NCBI GenBank assembly: GCA_004154925.1
Contig: QJNS01000058.1
Location: 124,001 to 188,000, forward strand
Source of the DNA: Monosporascus cannonballus
Lineage: Eukaryota > Ascomycota > Sordariomycetes > Xylariales
Direction: 5' to 3'
DNA length: 64,000 nt
Positions within the stretch are counted from its first letter, which is position 1. The number at the start of each line of letters is the position of its first letter. This document shows, piece by piece, positions 38,388 through 48,500 of this stretch. The notes beneath the pieces are model-generated. The model was given only the letters and a program-made list of their open reading frames with translations, had not been told where the DNA came from and did not search any database. The position numbers and the translations under genes are program-made.

Positions 38388-39664
38388 CTACTCGACCTTC
38401 TTAGCAGACTCCCGCAGATTTGGAGCTGTGCCCTCAGTCATATTAGTGTTCTTCTGCTCGACATCAGCTGCCCACAATGCAGCACCAACTGTTGTGCGAT
38501 CTGTCAGCATTCAACACGTGTTGCGTAGTACGGATGCGTGTGCTTACCAGTGTTGGTAAAAGCGAAGAACGATGACAGGATGGGGATCATTTCCAAGAGA
38601 GTAGCAATAGTTCCGAACCTGAGAAGTCTGGTTAATATAGCCGAGTAAATAAACAGGCTTCCAGTAGCTCTTACGTTGTGTATGGAGCAGTATGGCGGCT
38701 GAGCCAATCTTTCTGCTGCGCCGAAGACCATTCCTTGAGTTGGAAGTACTAAGTGCAAAAGTCAGCCTCGAACTCGGAGTACAAAGGAAGATCCACGCAC
38801 TCGAGTATGGACGGATTCTCCTCTAGCTCGCCCTAGTTCCACATTAGCCAGTCATACCACACGGAAGTGTCTAAACTTCTACCTTGAAGAAGAATAAACA
38901 TAGCAGTGCCGACCACTGGTTTCAACCCGTTCGTCAACATATGTTGCAAGCACTCACAGATTTCAGGCATTACCTGGGATGAAGTTCAGAGGGAGATACA
39001 TGATATAACGAATCAGAGCTTTGGGCGTAAACTTCTCGAATGGGTTTTTCACCATCTTGCCAAGTCGGGCGATTGGGTCGCCTCCCAACTTGAGATGGCG
39101 TCCTTGACTGACGACGGTAGTGGCGTCTCGGGAAACAAGAGTACCATCGAACGTGTCTACTAGGGCGTCCTGTAGCAGGAAGTTGCGCGAAATAAAGTTC
39201 ACAATAGTAGAACTTTCGTTCAATATCAGAAGGACCGTGGTGAATACAGCGAGCGGACCGTTGACGAAGACGAGGATAGCAAGCTGAGGTACATAGGTGA
39301 GGAAAAGTATCGTGCCAAACACTCCTATGGTGAGTCCCAGTATCGGAATGATCCGAGAAGTGAAGGGTTTCCATAGCGATCGATGTGTGAGGAAATAGAT
39401 AATGCCTCTAGGTAATATTAGCAGCCATTACCACGTCGAAAGCGAATCATCTCATTTCAGGGGAATAGCTGGCGCACTTGAAAGGGTACATGTAAGAGCC
39501 ACTCTTCGCTGCCTCTGATAGTAGGACCCTGGCCTTCTCGTAATCCTCCTTCCTGGAAACCAGTTAGACGCCGTGTGACAAGGTCGGATACATGTCTGAG
39601 ATAATAGTGCCTACGCGACCTCTTTGGCCTTGGATTGCACGTTGCCCACAAATCTGGTCGACAT
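38388..39664 (-). CDS. Rrt8/EI24-like multi-pass membrane protein (outer spore wall group), seven exons
   Basis: The gene is found only by splicing. Exons, in reading order: 39664-39615, 39552-39478, 39407-38974, 38915-38863, 38748-38675, 38618-38548, 38488-38388. Introns are 62, 70, 58, 114, 56 and 59 bp; every phase fits and the product is 285 aa ending in a stop. The joins rebuild family hallmarks: YMYPFK/GIIYFLTH, LNFIP/VVGTAMFILLQG, YFQLKEW, FGTIATLLEMIP, FFAFTNT/VGAALWAAD. Hydrophobic segments at about 62-110, 180-205, 235-255 and 258-270 indicate a multi-pass membrane protein. Yeast relatives (Rrt8, Lds1, Lds2) are linked to lipid droplets and outer spore wall assembly; fungal homologues are mostly uncharacterised. 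The fourth intron is unusually long and its donor (GTGTGG at 38862) weak, so the boundary after LLQG may be off by a few codons. Confidence 0.8.
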
Positions 39665-40219
39665 TGTGGAAAATACGAGGGTAGATGTAGTTGTTCCTTA
39701 GTTGTTGTTACCGAGACTTCGCGTGACTAAGAGAGAAATATGACGTATTATCGGGGCTGAAGAATAATTAAGAAGAAATAGATGAGAAATGGGGATAGCA
39801 GCCTCGGAGAATTTATCTGAATGATAGTCCTTTTGTTTCTGAGAAGGTGCTATTAGGGCGAACAAAGAAGAAAGTTGGGGATCACTTTTGATCAAAGCGG
39901 CATCATGTCGTCATCGACGGCTATGTTAAATTTGAATGCCAAGGTGCAATATCGCCCCACTTTCCCTTTCCAGACATGCGAGTAGCTTGAACCGTTTAAA
40001 CTTATATCACTTAAAGCCCTTCACGTATTCTCCGTTTTAATCATATTGAAGTATTTCTTTTAAAGTTAACGCAGAATCGTAATTACGTACACTTGCACGC
40101 AATTGACGCTCTTAGAGTTTTTATTCTCTCAAGGGACGAAGGATCAGGACCATTTGGGGGGGGAGGGGGGTCGTCATCGCGGAACGGGGCCAGGGCAGGA
40201 GGATCTGCGACTGCAAGCG
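39665..40219. other. Promoter-side intergenic stretch
   Basis: It holds the upstream region of the seven-exon gene (minus strand, so its promoter lies here). Part of it (39960-40130) is AT-rich. A G-run (GGGGGGGGAGGGGGG) lies near 40156-40170. I see no gene. Confidence 0.5.
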
Positions 40220-40950
40220 TCAGCTAGGGAAATAAACAGACGATGTCAACTGATCTCTGAAGCATAACGAGGATGGGAAGAGGGCGTTCGGACTTCTAGT
40301 CGCCGCCGCTCTTCCACACGATATCCTTGACGGTTCCGAGAACGCCGGTAACGAGGCTCCAGGAAACACGATTATTCTCCGACAGCAGCACGCGGGCGCC
40401 CGCCGACACAGACGAGGATGCCGGCATATCTGGACGTAGATCTGTCTCATTCGTCCCCCGTGCCCGTAGCCTTCACGCTGAGAACGGGGCAGCCCCGCTC
40501 GTCCATATGCTCAGAGCTGTATCGATTGACCTGATCGTTGGTAGGATACACGCGGACGACGTCGGAAAACGCGGCAATCTCCTCCGTGGAAAGGTTACTG
40601 CGATACTGGGTACTCAGAAGTTCCCAGTGCACGCGGGTGCAGGACATAGACCTCGCGGCCTTCAAGGTATCTCGGAAACCCGCTTGATCGGCCCCCTGCT
40701 GACGCGCGACGGTCTCTAGTCATACGGGTGGTTGATGTCCATGTAGGCGCTCCTTCTGGCTGCTGCCGCTGTGCCAGGCCAGAGCTCCCGAGGGCCTTGG
40801 TATAGTAGAGAGGCTTGTTGAAAATAGGAGGCAGCTGGTTGAAACCGGCCATCTAGACGATCCTGACCCGGCCGAAACGATAAAGAGCAGTGCTAGACTT
40901 CGCGGACTTCGCCTCGATCAAACGGTTGCTAGCCATACCCATTAACCCTT
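40220..40950 (-). pseudogene. Decayed PIF1/Helitron-type DNA helicase fragment
   Basis: On the minus strand three frames together read as one region of a fungal PIF1-like helicase. First comes GFNQLPPIFNKPLYYTKALG (about 40850-40790). After a frame change comes TVARQQGADQAGFRDTL.., then VHWELLSTQYRSNLSTEEI and VYPTNDQVNRY..EHMDERG (about 40700-40480). After another change come VSAGARVLLSENN and GVLGTVKDIVWKSGGD, then a stop (about 40400-40260). These match the middle and C-terminal helicase motifs. The N-terminal Walker A part and the Rep/HUH domain are not visible, and there are at least two frameshifts and several stops. It is a relic, most likely from a Helitron, not hit by RIP. A cellular PIF1 gene would be intact and much longer. 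Confidence 0.8.
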
Positions 40951-42737
40951 GTCAGGGAAAAGGGTACAGTAACGCCTGTCCCTCCTAACATACGGGAGAA
41001 AAGGGGCCCCATATATATACCTACAATCCCTGTAGCCCCTATCTAGAAGGTTTGACCTTGGCACTTGACACCCCAGGGCTTGGATGTGGGTTCCCCCGTT
41101 GCTCTAGGTTAAGTTAAATTAGTATATCCTAGTCAGCTGCCCCTGAGAGTCACAATCGCCGTCCAAGTGACCCCTGGAATGGCTTGTGAGGAGCATGATT
41201 GTGTGTCGGCTGCCCCCTTGGAAGCGAATTTTGGCGTAGTGACTCCGAAAGACCCCGTGAGACGATGGGAAGCAAGCTTAAAGCAGCGGCATAACTCACG
41301 CGCAAGGCTGGAAATGCCAAGCTATATGAGTAGGGAAATGTTCTCTACGACTGAATGACCGATATGTTCCGAACACACAAGATCATAGGATCTTAGTACC
41401 GTGGCATCAGGGGGAAACCCATACTAATAGCGCTGTAGTAGAACACGTCCACGCTGATAACTTCGGAGTTAGCCAGGTCTTCCAATATTAGTGGATCGCT
41501 AAACTTACCTAGTTAATCGGATGGGGCCATGGTGCGCCTGCTAATACCACATTTCGTTATGAAGATGTCGACGCCTAGATTCTTTATCAGCTCAAAGGGT
41601 CGACAGGAGCCTGCAAAATCCTTGACCCGGATCGCAAAAAGAGACCATTAAGCTCATGACCCTGTATATGAACTACGCATGATAACTGTTGGGCTAAGCA
41701 GGGCAGAAGCGATGATATTGGGGCGAGTGTGAAATAGGGGCTGATTGTGCTGTGCCAATCGCCGGGTTCAGGGCACACCCGACAGTTTCCGCCATAATCG
41801 CCAGGTGGCCAGGTGCAGGAAGTTTACTAACCCGCAATTAGCATGGAAAACTCCGTTGTACTCTAGTCGAAGACCATGAAATTCTGGCGCGTATCCTAAC
41901 CCCCACATCTTCATCTCCCTTGCAACTTACATATAATGGTATAGGCTCTGGCCATAAAGTGTATCAAAGCGGTGGATATCTAAGTGGGCTTTTTTCAAGG
42001 TGATCGAGTCGAGTATATTTTCGATGCCCCCAACATCGATGAGGCTCTTGCCGTTATATCTCCTCGTAGTGGCCGCCTTATCCTAAGCCGATACTAGGCA
42101 CTCAAAGGATCCGTCACCCATCACCCGTCCATCATTCCAGAAACCGGAAGTGACTACGGGGCCAAATGGCATATCATCGAAACTTATCTCGATGTCAAGG
42201 TGCTCATCTTCCCGCGCTTTTGGTTCGACTAATTCCAGCACCGAGCATAAGTCCGACCAGGACTGGGATGCTGCGCCCGGCCCGAGTCACGATGCATATT
42301 CGTTTTGGGAATCATAGACATGAACATGTTGCAGACAGGCACGAGCACTTACGTGCGGTTCCTGAAAGAAGCATACAACCCAAAGCGAGGGATTCACCAG
42401 CTGATTATCACTGTTCGTTTATCAATGACCTTCTATCTACTTATGGACAATCAGTTGTTTCCAGGCTGATGACGTTTTTCGGCTAGTCTCTCTCTACACA
42501 TTTGGGAGTCATTACACCTTCGGGAGTCACGATCGAGGTCAGATAAGGTCTAGGCACCTAACTCCGATGCTGTGTCAAAATTTCCTTGACCGAGGTGGCA
42601 ACAACTTTAATCTCGGCTGCAAATTTTCTTCATCTTCGACTTTCCACCATAAAAGACGGCACTGTACCATCTGAAACCGTGAACCTATCAATACCTCTCA
42701 TCCGCGTCTACAACTTCAGTTCCCACCTCCTACCACC
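40951..42737. other. Balanced-composition stretch without a recognised gene
   Basis: All frames are short. On the plus strand at about 41990-42230, fragments such as EYIFDAPNIDEALAVISPRSGRL and DYGAKWHIIETYL loosely recall the C-terminal half of zinc-type quinone oxidoreductases. On the minus strand other fragments of the same region look equally protein-like, so I do not make a call. The last 150 bp are the leader of the HNH gene, pyrimidine-rich with CACCATGG at the start. Confidence 0.4.
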
Positions 42738-44036
42738 ATGGCTATCTCATCATCGAAGGCGCCGGCTGGAGGACCACCGAAAATTCCGGAGAGAACGTCT
42801 AGTAAGAGACATCAAGAAGAGTTAGAGGAAGAGTGCCAGCAGTTGCGAATCCAAGTCGAAGTTGCCCGCAGAAAGATCAAGCCGTCCCACAGCTTCGACG
42901 CCGCGTACTGGACTTCGGCGGCGGAAGCAAGCGAGGTTTCGGGTAGATTGTACGAGAAACAGATGACCCTCGCTATACAACAATGGAAAGGAGAAGACGA
43001 TGAAGATGATACCAAAGGTTGGTGGTCTACGCCAGAAGCACACCTCTTCGTGGACAAGATGAAGGCGGCCCAATTCGAAAAACTGCGGTATAAGCAACAG
43101 GCAGAGAAGATCAAACAGGGCGGGTCACTGAGGCGTGCCTTCAATGACTTGTTCACTACAAGCCAGATCGGACTTGGCGTTGAAAAGGCCGGAGTTGGCA
43201 AACGCACCAGAAGCCAACAATCAAAGTTCAAGAGCGACCTCATCGAGTTTTATGACGCTGCAAAGACACACCCAAAAAAGCCTAAGATCATCGTCAGCGT
43301 GCATGATACCTCCACCGGCCGCTGGCTGCCGAAGCACCACGTGGTAGCAGCCCATCTCGTTCCTCACTCATTCGGTGGGCACATGCTGGTGACTCTCTTC
43401 GGTGCCAATGTCGAAGGCGAACTCGATACACCCTATAATGGTCTGCTTCTCGAGTCTGCTGTCGAGCGGGCCATGGACGATGGAGCCATTGCCATTGTAC
43501 CAGATCTGTCGGATGATCCGTCTACCGAAGAGGTAGCTGCTTGGGAAAGCACCGCGCCCAAGAACTACAAATGGAGAATTATCGATACTGATGCGGATGT
43601 TCTGGACCAGCGTCTAGAGGCTGCTGTGGACCCGTCCACTAATGTTATGACTGTTCAGGATCTCGACGGACGGCAACTTTCCTTCAGCAATGACATGCGC
43701 CCGAGAGCGAGATATCTATATTTCTTGTTTGTTGTTGCTCAGCTGAGACTTGCATGGAGACTTGAATACCGCCAGGACCCCACCAAGGTTTTGGCGAAAC
43801 AACTCGGAAAGGGATTCTGGGCAACGAAGGGCCGATACTTGAAACGTTCATTCCTTCTGGCATTGGCCAACGAGATCGGCCACGACACTACCTTCGCCGA
43901 AGATATCTCCATGCCACCAGGAGACGACAACGATCGGGATGACACGGGTCTCATTGCTATTGCGAAGATGCTGCAATTCCATAAGAAGGATGGGGATGAC
44001 GATGAAGATGACGATAGAGACGACTATGAGGACTGA
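42738..44036 (+). CDS. HNH-nuclease-like protein with N-terminal coiled coil and acidic tail
   Basis: A single exon of 432 aa; ATG in a strong context (CACCATGGC). Residues about 22-50 (KRHQEELEEECQQLRIQVEV) and 105-128 are charged and heptad-like, probably coiled coil. A domain resembling the fungal HNH_2 type follows at about 184-256: VAAHLVPHSFGG (His206, His210) and YNGLLLESAVERAMDD (Asn234). The position that in classic HNH enzymes carries the final His (NHHRAFD) is occupied by VERAMDD, so catalysis is uncertain. A conserved-looking helical region (RPRARYLYFLFVVAQLRLAWRL, ATKGRYLKRSFLLALANEIGHD) follows, and the protein ends in a run of Asp/Glu. Such proteins form large, poorly characterised families in Pezizomycotina; nuclease activity is inferred, not shown. 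The gene lies at the edge of the AT-rich block yet shows no RIP damage. Confidence 0.75.
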   Translation: MAISSSKAPAGGPPKIPERTSSKRHQEELEEECQQLRIQVEVARRKIKPSHSFDAAYWTSAAEASEVSGRLYEKQMTLAIQQWKGEDDEDDTKGWWSTPEAHLFVDKMKAAQFEKLRYKQQAEKIKQGGSLRRAFNDLFTTSQIGLGVEKAGVGKRTRSQQSKFKSDLIEFYDAAKTHPKKPKIIVSVHDTSTGRWLPKHHVVAAHLVPHSFGGHMLVTLFGANVEGELDTPYNGLLLESAVERAMDDGAIAIVPDLSDDPSTEEVAAWESTAPKNYKWRIIDTDADVLDQRLEAAVDPSTNVMTVQDLDGRQLSFSNDMRPRARYLYFLFVVAQLRLAWRLEYRQDPTKVLAKQLGKGFWATKGRYLKRSFLLALANEIGHDTTFAEDISMPPGDDNDRDDTGLIAIAKMLQFHKKDGDDDEDDDRDDYED

Positions 44037-44130
44037 TAGTGTCAGCTAGCTGGGGGGTGCGGAGCGCTCCCCATATACGGAAAGGTCCCATACTGATCGG
44101 CTCATATATGTTCCGTGGCTAAACTACTTA

Positions 44131-44162
44131 AAGTTGTACGCGTGCGATAGTACGTACAACTT
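44131..44162. repeat. Perfect 10-bp inverted repeat at the island boundary
   Basis: AAGTTGTACG (44131-44140) and CGTACAACTT (44153-44162) are exact reverse complements separated by 12 bp. The site lies about 100 bp after the HNH stop codon, just where the sequence turns AT-rich. Nearby are two short palindromes, CAGCTAGCTG (44043-44052) and GGAGCGCTCC (44061-44070). It may be an RNA hairpin in the 3' UTR or a remnant of a transposon end. Confidence 0.5.
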
Positions 44163-44379
44163 AGCGAAATACAACAATATAATTAATATCCCTTGTATCT
44201 GATAATTAAAAGTTTTATTCGCTTAATTCGCATTTATATTTATTAATCAATTATTACTAAGACAATATAGGCTATATATTAGTATTAATTATTTAGATAT
44301 CTTGATAATAATAATAGTAACAGTATAATTAATGTCCTTAATTATTTAGAAGGGATTTAAAGATTAAAATCGTTTTAAG

Positions 44380-44990
44380 AGCGAATTCTGGTTTAAAGCA
44401 TACGCGCTTAATATTTGGGACTTTATCGATCTTAATTAATTATTTTCGTAATCTATTAAATTAATAAAACCCGATATAACCTTTTATCCCAAAAGATAAA
44501 TTCGCTATACGGCGCGATCTAATACCTTATTATCGTTTTTATCGTTCGAAGGAATTACCGAAAAAATTACTCCTATAGGATACTTAATAAGTACCCTTAA
44601 AATAACGACCGAAAACAAATAAGCTTATAATTAGAACTTTACGGCATATATTTTTAAAGATCGAAAATACGATACCTTCTATAAAAGCGTTAATAATCTA
44701 ACGAAATAAGTCCTAAAGTTAATATTTCCAACGATTAAAAAATGATTTTTTTTTTCGAACAAGACTTACGGAAGTAATACGCTAAATTAGCCGAATTAAA
44801 TAAGATATATGATAATAAATTCCTAATTACTATTTAACGAAAATATCGCAAAACGCTAAAGCAAGTTTCGAAATTTAATAAAAAATTAAAAGAATAAATC
44901 GTAAAATGGCAAAAGATTATGGCTTTAAAATAACAATATAATATTCCAGAAACGAAAATAACGATTATATAAGTTAACGACCTATACATG
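44380..44990 (+). mobile_element. Gag-like fragment of an LTR retroelement (Copia-like resemblance)
   Basis: On the plus strand, with stops from RIP, the translation gives KAYALNIWDFID (about 44395-44430), then ARSNTLLS, then DRKYDTFYKSVNNLTK (about 44660-44705) and YRRTLKQVSKFNKKLEE-like text (about 44840-44890). This resembles the gag region of fungal Copia-type polyproteins (the W-x-x-ID-P motif after an LW/IW). Neither LTR nor pol of this element could be delimited. It is probably a truncated, mutated copy. Confidence 0.4.
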
Positions 44991-45599
44991 TGAAAATACA
45001 GCCCCTATAAGGATAAGACTGGTAGCCGACCAGCTACCGATCAGCCACCGACTTACTTATTAATAAAAATCTACTATCTGGCAGCTTATAGAAAACGCTA
45101 AATGGAAATAACTTAATATACTTACTTTTTGAAATACGTTTTATAACTAGTCGGAAATTATCTTATAATTTTTTTTATTTTTATTCTAAAAAATAACGTA
45201 ATAATTATTAAAAGCAAAGTTCGTCGATTACAAAACGAACTTAAGTTATTAATTGAAAAAACCGCCGATCAGAACCCAACCGACGAACGATTAATTACGG
45301 TACGGAAATAGGCGAAAAAACATATAATAAAACCTTAACGGACAAAGAACTATAATCCCCAGGATCTCGAATTACTTTACATATATAATAAAAATACTTT
45401 TTAATAATTATTAATTAAAGAGTTAAAAACCGGGCGTAATATAACAACCGTATTTCGGAATTTAAAATAAAAAAATGTTAAATTTTTTTAATAATAATTA
45501 AATTTTGAAGCTTATTCGTTAATAAAAGGAATAATATTTGAAATTATTCCGATACTTGATTAAATAATAAAAAATAATATAAGCTAAAAAAGTAGAATT

Positions 45600-48500
45600 T
45601 TATGAATTAAATACGATATCGTTATAAAAGTTTAGGGGTAATAAACGAATATCATATTATAATTGCCCGAAATTTTCTAATCGCACATAAACTAAAAAAG
45701 AATTAAATAAAAATTATTACGAAAACTTACGCCGAAAAATCAAAATAAAATGCCTTTATTTATATTTAATAGGCCATAAATTATATAAACGTTTTTATTA
45801 CGAATATGTAGCAATTATACCGTATTTAATTACTTTAATTACGAAAAAAATATTAAAAATAAAAAATTTATAGATTTTTATTAAGAAAAATTACGCAGAT
45901 TTTAATTTTTTCGATAAAGAATGTAGAGAATAATTTATAGAATTACGATAACAATCCGATTAATCGCCGTTGAACTTTTACGTTTAATAAAAGTTCTTAA
46001 TTTATAAAATAAAGCTTATAAACCTTTTTAATTCGGAAAATAATTGGGATAATAAGCGTTTTATTTTTATTTATTTTTATAAATTAATATTAGGGTTACC
46101 AAATATTTTATTCCGGAAAAATGTTAAATTAAAACGAATTAATAATATCGAAAATAAGGTAAAATAATACCAGAACGCCTAGAAAAAGGCGAAAGAAAAA
46201 CCGATTATTTTCAGTTAGAGGTATTAATAAAAACAAACGATCTTATTTTAATGATTTCGAAAAGAAATCCCTAGAACAAATTAAAAGTACCGCATAAAAA
46301 TAATAAAAATTACGGGTGTTTTTAAATTTAGAAAGTAAATAATTGCCAATATAATTCCTATAGGAATAGGTTCGTACAATTTAATATTTTTAATTTTTAT
46401 AAGAGTTTATTTAAATATTATAAGTATGGAAAGTTAGGCCATAAAAACGTAAATTACAAATTTAAAAAAGATACGAAAACCTTATTATCTCGGCCGTACG
46501 GAATTCGATTTCCGAAAATCGTACAAAATATTATAATGTATAATAATAAATTAAATTAATTCCTAAACGTAAACCTAAAAGAAAGACCGGAATAAACATT
46601 TATATTTAATTTATTTCGTCTAATAATTATAAGATAATCGGAATAAAGCCGCTTTTTTAAAAATATTTATTAAGAAAAATATGAGCAATATAATAATACT
46701 GTGAGATAAGCGAGGGTGCGACGCTAACCACAAGACCAAAAGATCAGCAATTCCAAATCCCAATTGGAATTTGGGCACCCAAATCCACCTTATAAGAGCG
46801 CATGCAACAAGCTGCCAGCTACGCTACAAATATAAATTAATATGGATAATGGAGTACCAATAAATACTGGAAATAAAATTTTAATAAGAAAATTTAATTT
46901 TTAATTAATTTCCGTAAATATTCCGAGTTTTATCGGCATTAACGACATATATATTAAATGTTATAAAGTTTGCAAAGATTTTATTAATATAATAAATAAC
47001 AATAAGAACGAACGAAAATTTAAGCAAATTTATTTTATAATACGTTATAACCGGAAAACGCCTAATCTTTTATTATTTAACCTAGAAATAAGCAAATTAA
47101 ACGTTTTATTAGATATAATTATATGCTAATAATTATATAAATTATTATAAAAGGTTAACGAGCAGAAAATCGTAAACCTAACGTTTTCCGGTGAACAGAT
47201 TTATGCCATTAACTTAATAGGCTTAACCGAAAAATTAAATATCCCGGAATTCGGGAAATAACAGGAATAAAGGATAATTAACCTTTTGGTATACCTAAAA
47301 AGTTTTCGACAAATATATTCCGAAAAAGTAACGAAAAAAATACTTTAGTTATTAAGGGCAGAATATATAATAAATCTGATTTTAGGGAAAACGCCTTGAT
47401 TCAGCCTAATTTATCTTATTTTGAAAGCCCAAAAAAAGTACTTGAAAAATATATCCCAAAAAGTTTAAAAACAGGCCGGATACATTATTCGAAAGTAAAC
47501 GTAAAGGTATTAATATTATTCGTACTTAAAAAGGACGGTAGTTTCCGATTATATATCGATTATAATGAATTAAATCGGATAACGATAAAAAGCCGATATC
47601 TTTTACCTCTAATTTTAAAAGTAATAAATCGCTTAAAATTAACCAAGATATCTTCGAAAATTAATTTCAAAAATATTTATTACTGTATTAAAATTAAAAA
47701 GAGCGACCAGTAAAAAACCGTTTTCCGAATGCGGTACGGATAATTTAAATATATAATTATATTATTTAGCTTTATTAACGTATGAATTGCGTTTTAAGCC
47801 TATATATATAAGGTATTAATTGGAATAATTAACTATATATATATAATATATATAAATAATATAATTATTTATTCGAATAATAAAAAAGAATATATAAAAT
47901 TTTTTTAACTAATGTACGAACGGTTATTATAGTGTTAATTATTTGTTAAAATATTTAAATACGAATTTTTTAAAAAACAAATAAAATTTTGAAAATTTAT
48001 AATTAATATCGACAGTTTGGAAATAAATTACCAGTAAATCGATATTATCGAAATATAATTAAAATTAAAGCTAATTTATAATATTTAAGTATTTTTGGGA
48101 TTTGCGAATTTTTATCGGAAGTTTATTACGTATTATTCGTATATTACCGAACTTATTATTAAGTTTTTAAAACGGGCGTAAGGCAAAGGTGAAATAACAG
48201 AATTTCGATAACCCGAAATAATTAAAAAGGCGTTTCGAAACTTAAAAAACATCTTTTAGTCAACAATTATTTTCCGATATTAAAATAACGTCAAAAATAT
48301 AAGAGTTAAAATAAATACCTTCATGAAAACTATATTAAAGATATTTGTGTAAAAATTTAAAAAATCTTAACACTTAATTATAAATTAATCGCAAAAGTTA
48401 AGTCTAATCGAAAAACGGTAAGATATAAGATAATAAAAATTATTAACGATTGTAAAAAATTTAAAATAATAGCGGTAATATCTTAAAAATACGAAAAAAG

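Noticed and set aside
41400..42400. Oxidoreductase-like fragments on both strands
   Set aside because: Plus-strand text near 41990-42230 and minus-strand text near 41600 and 41800 each faintly resemble zinc-type dehydrogenases, but on opposite strands and with wrong spacing, so chance similarity is as likely.
46394..46470. Host zinc-finger gene
   Set aside because: The C-x2-C-x4-H-x4-C spacing with Cys changed to Tyr, followed by RT and integrase in the same orientation, fits a retroelement gag knuckle.
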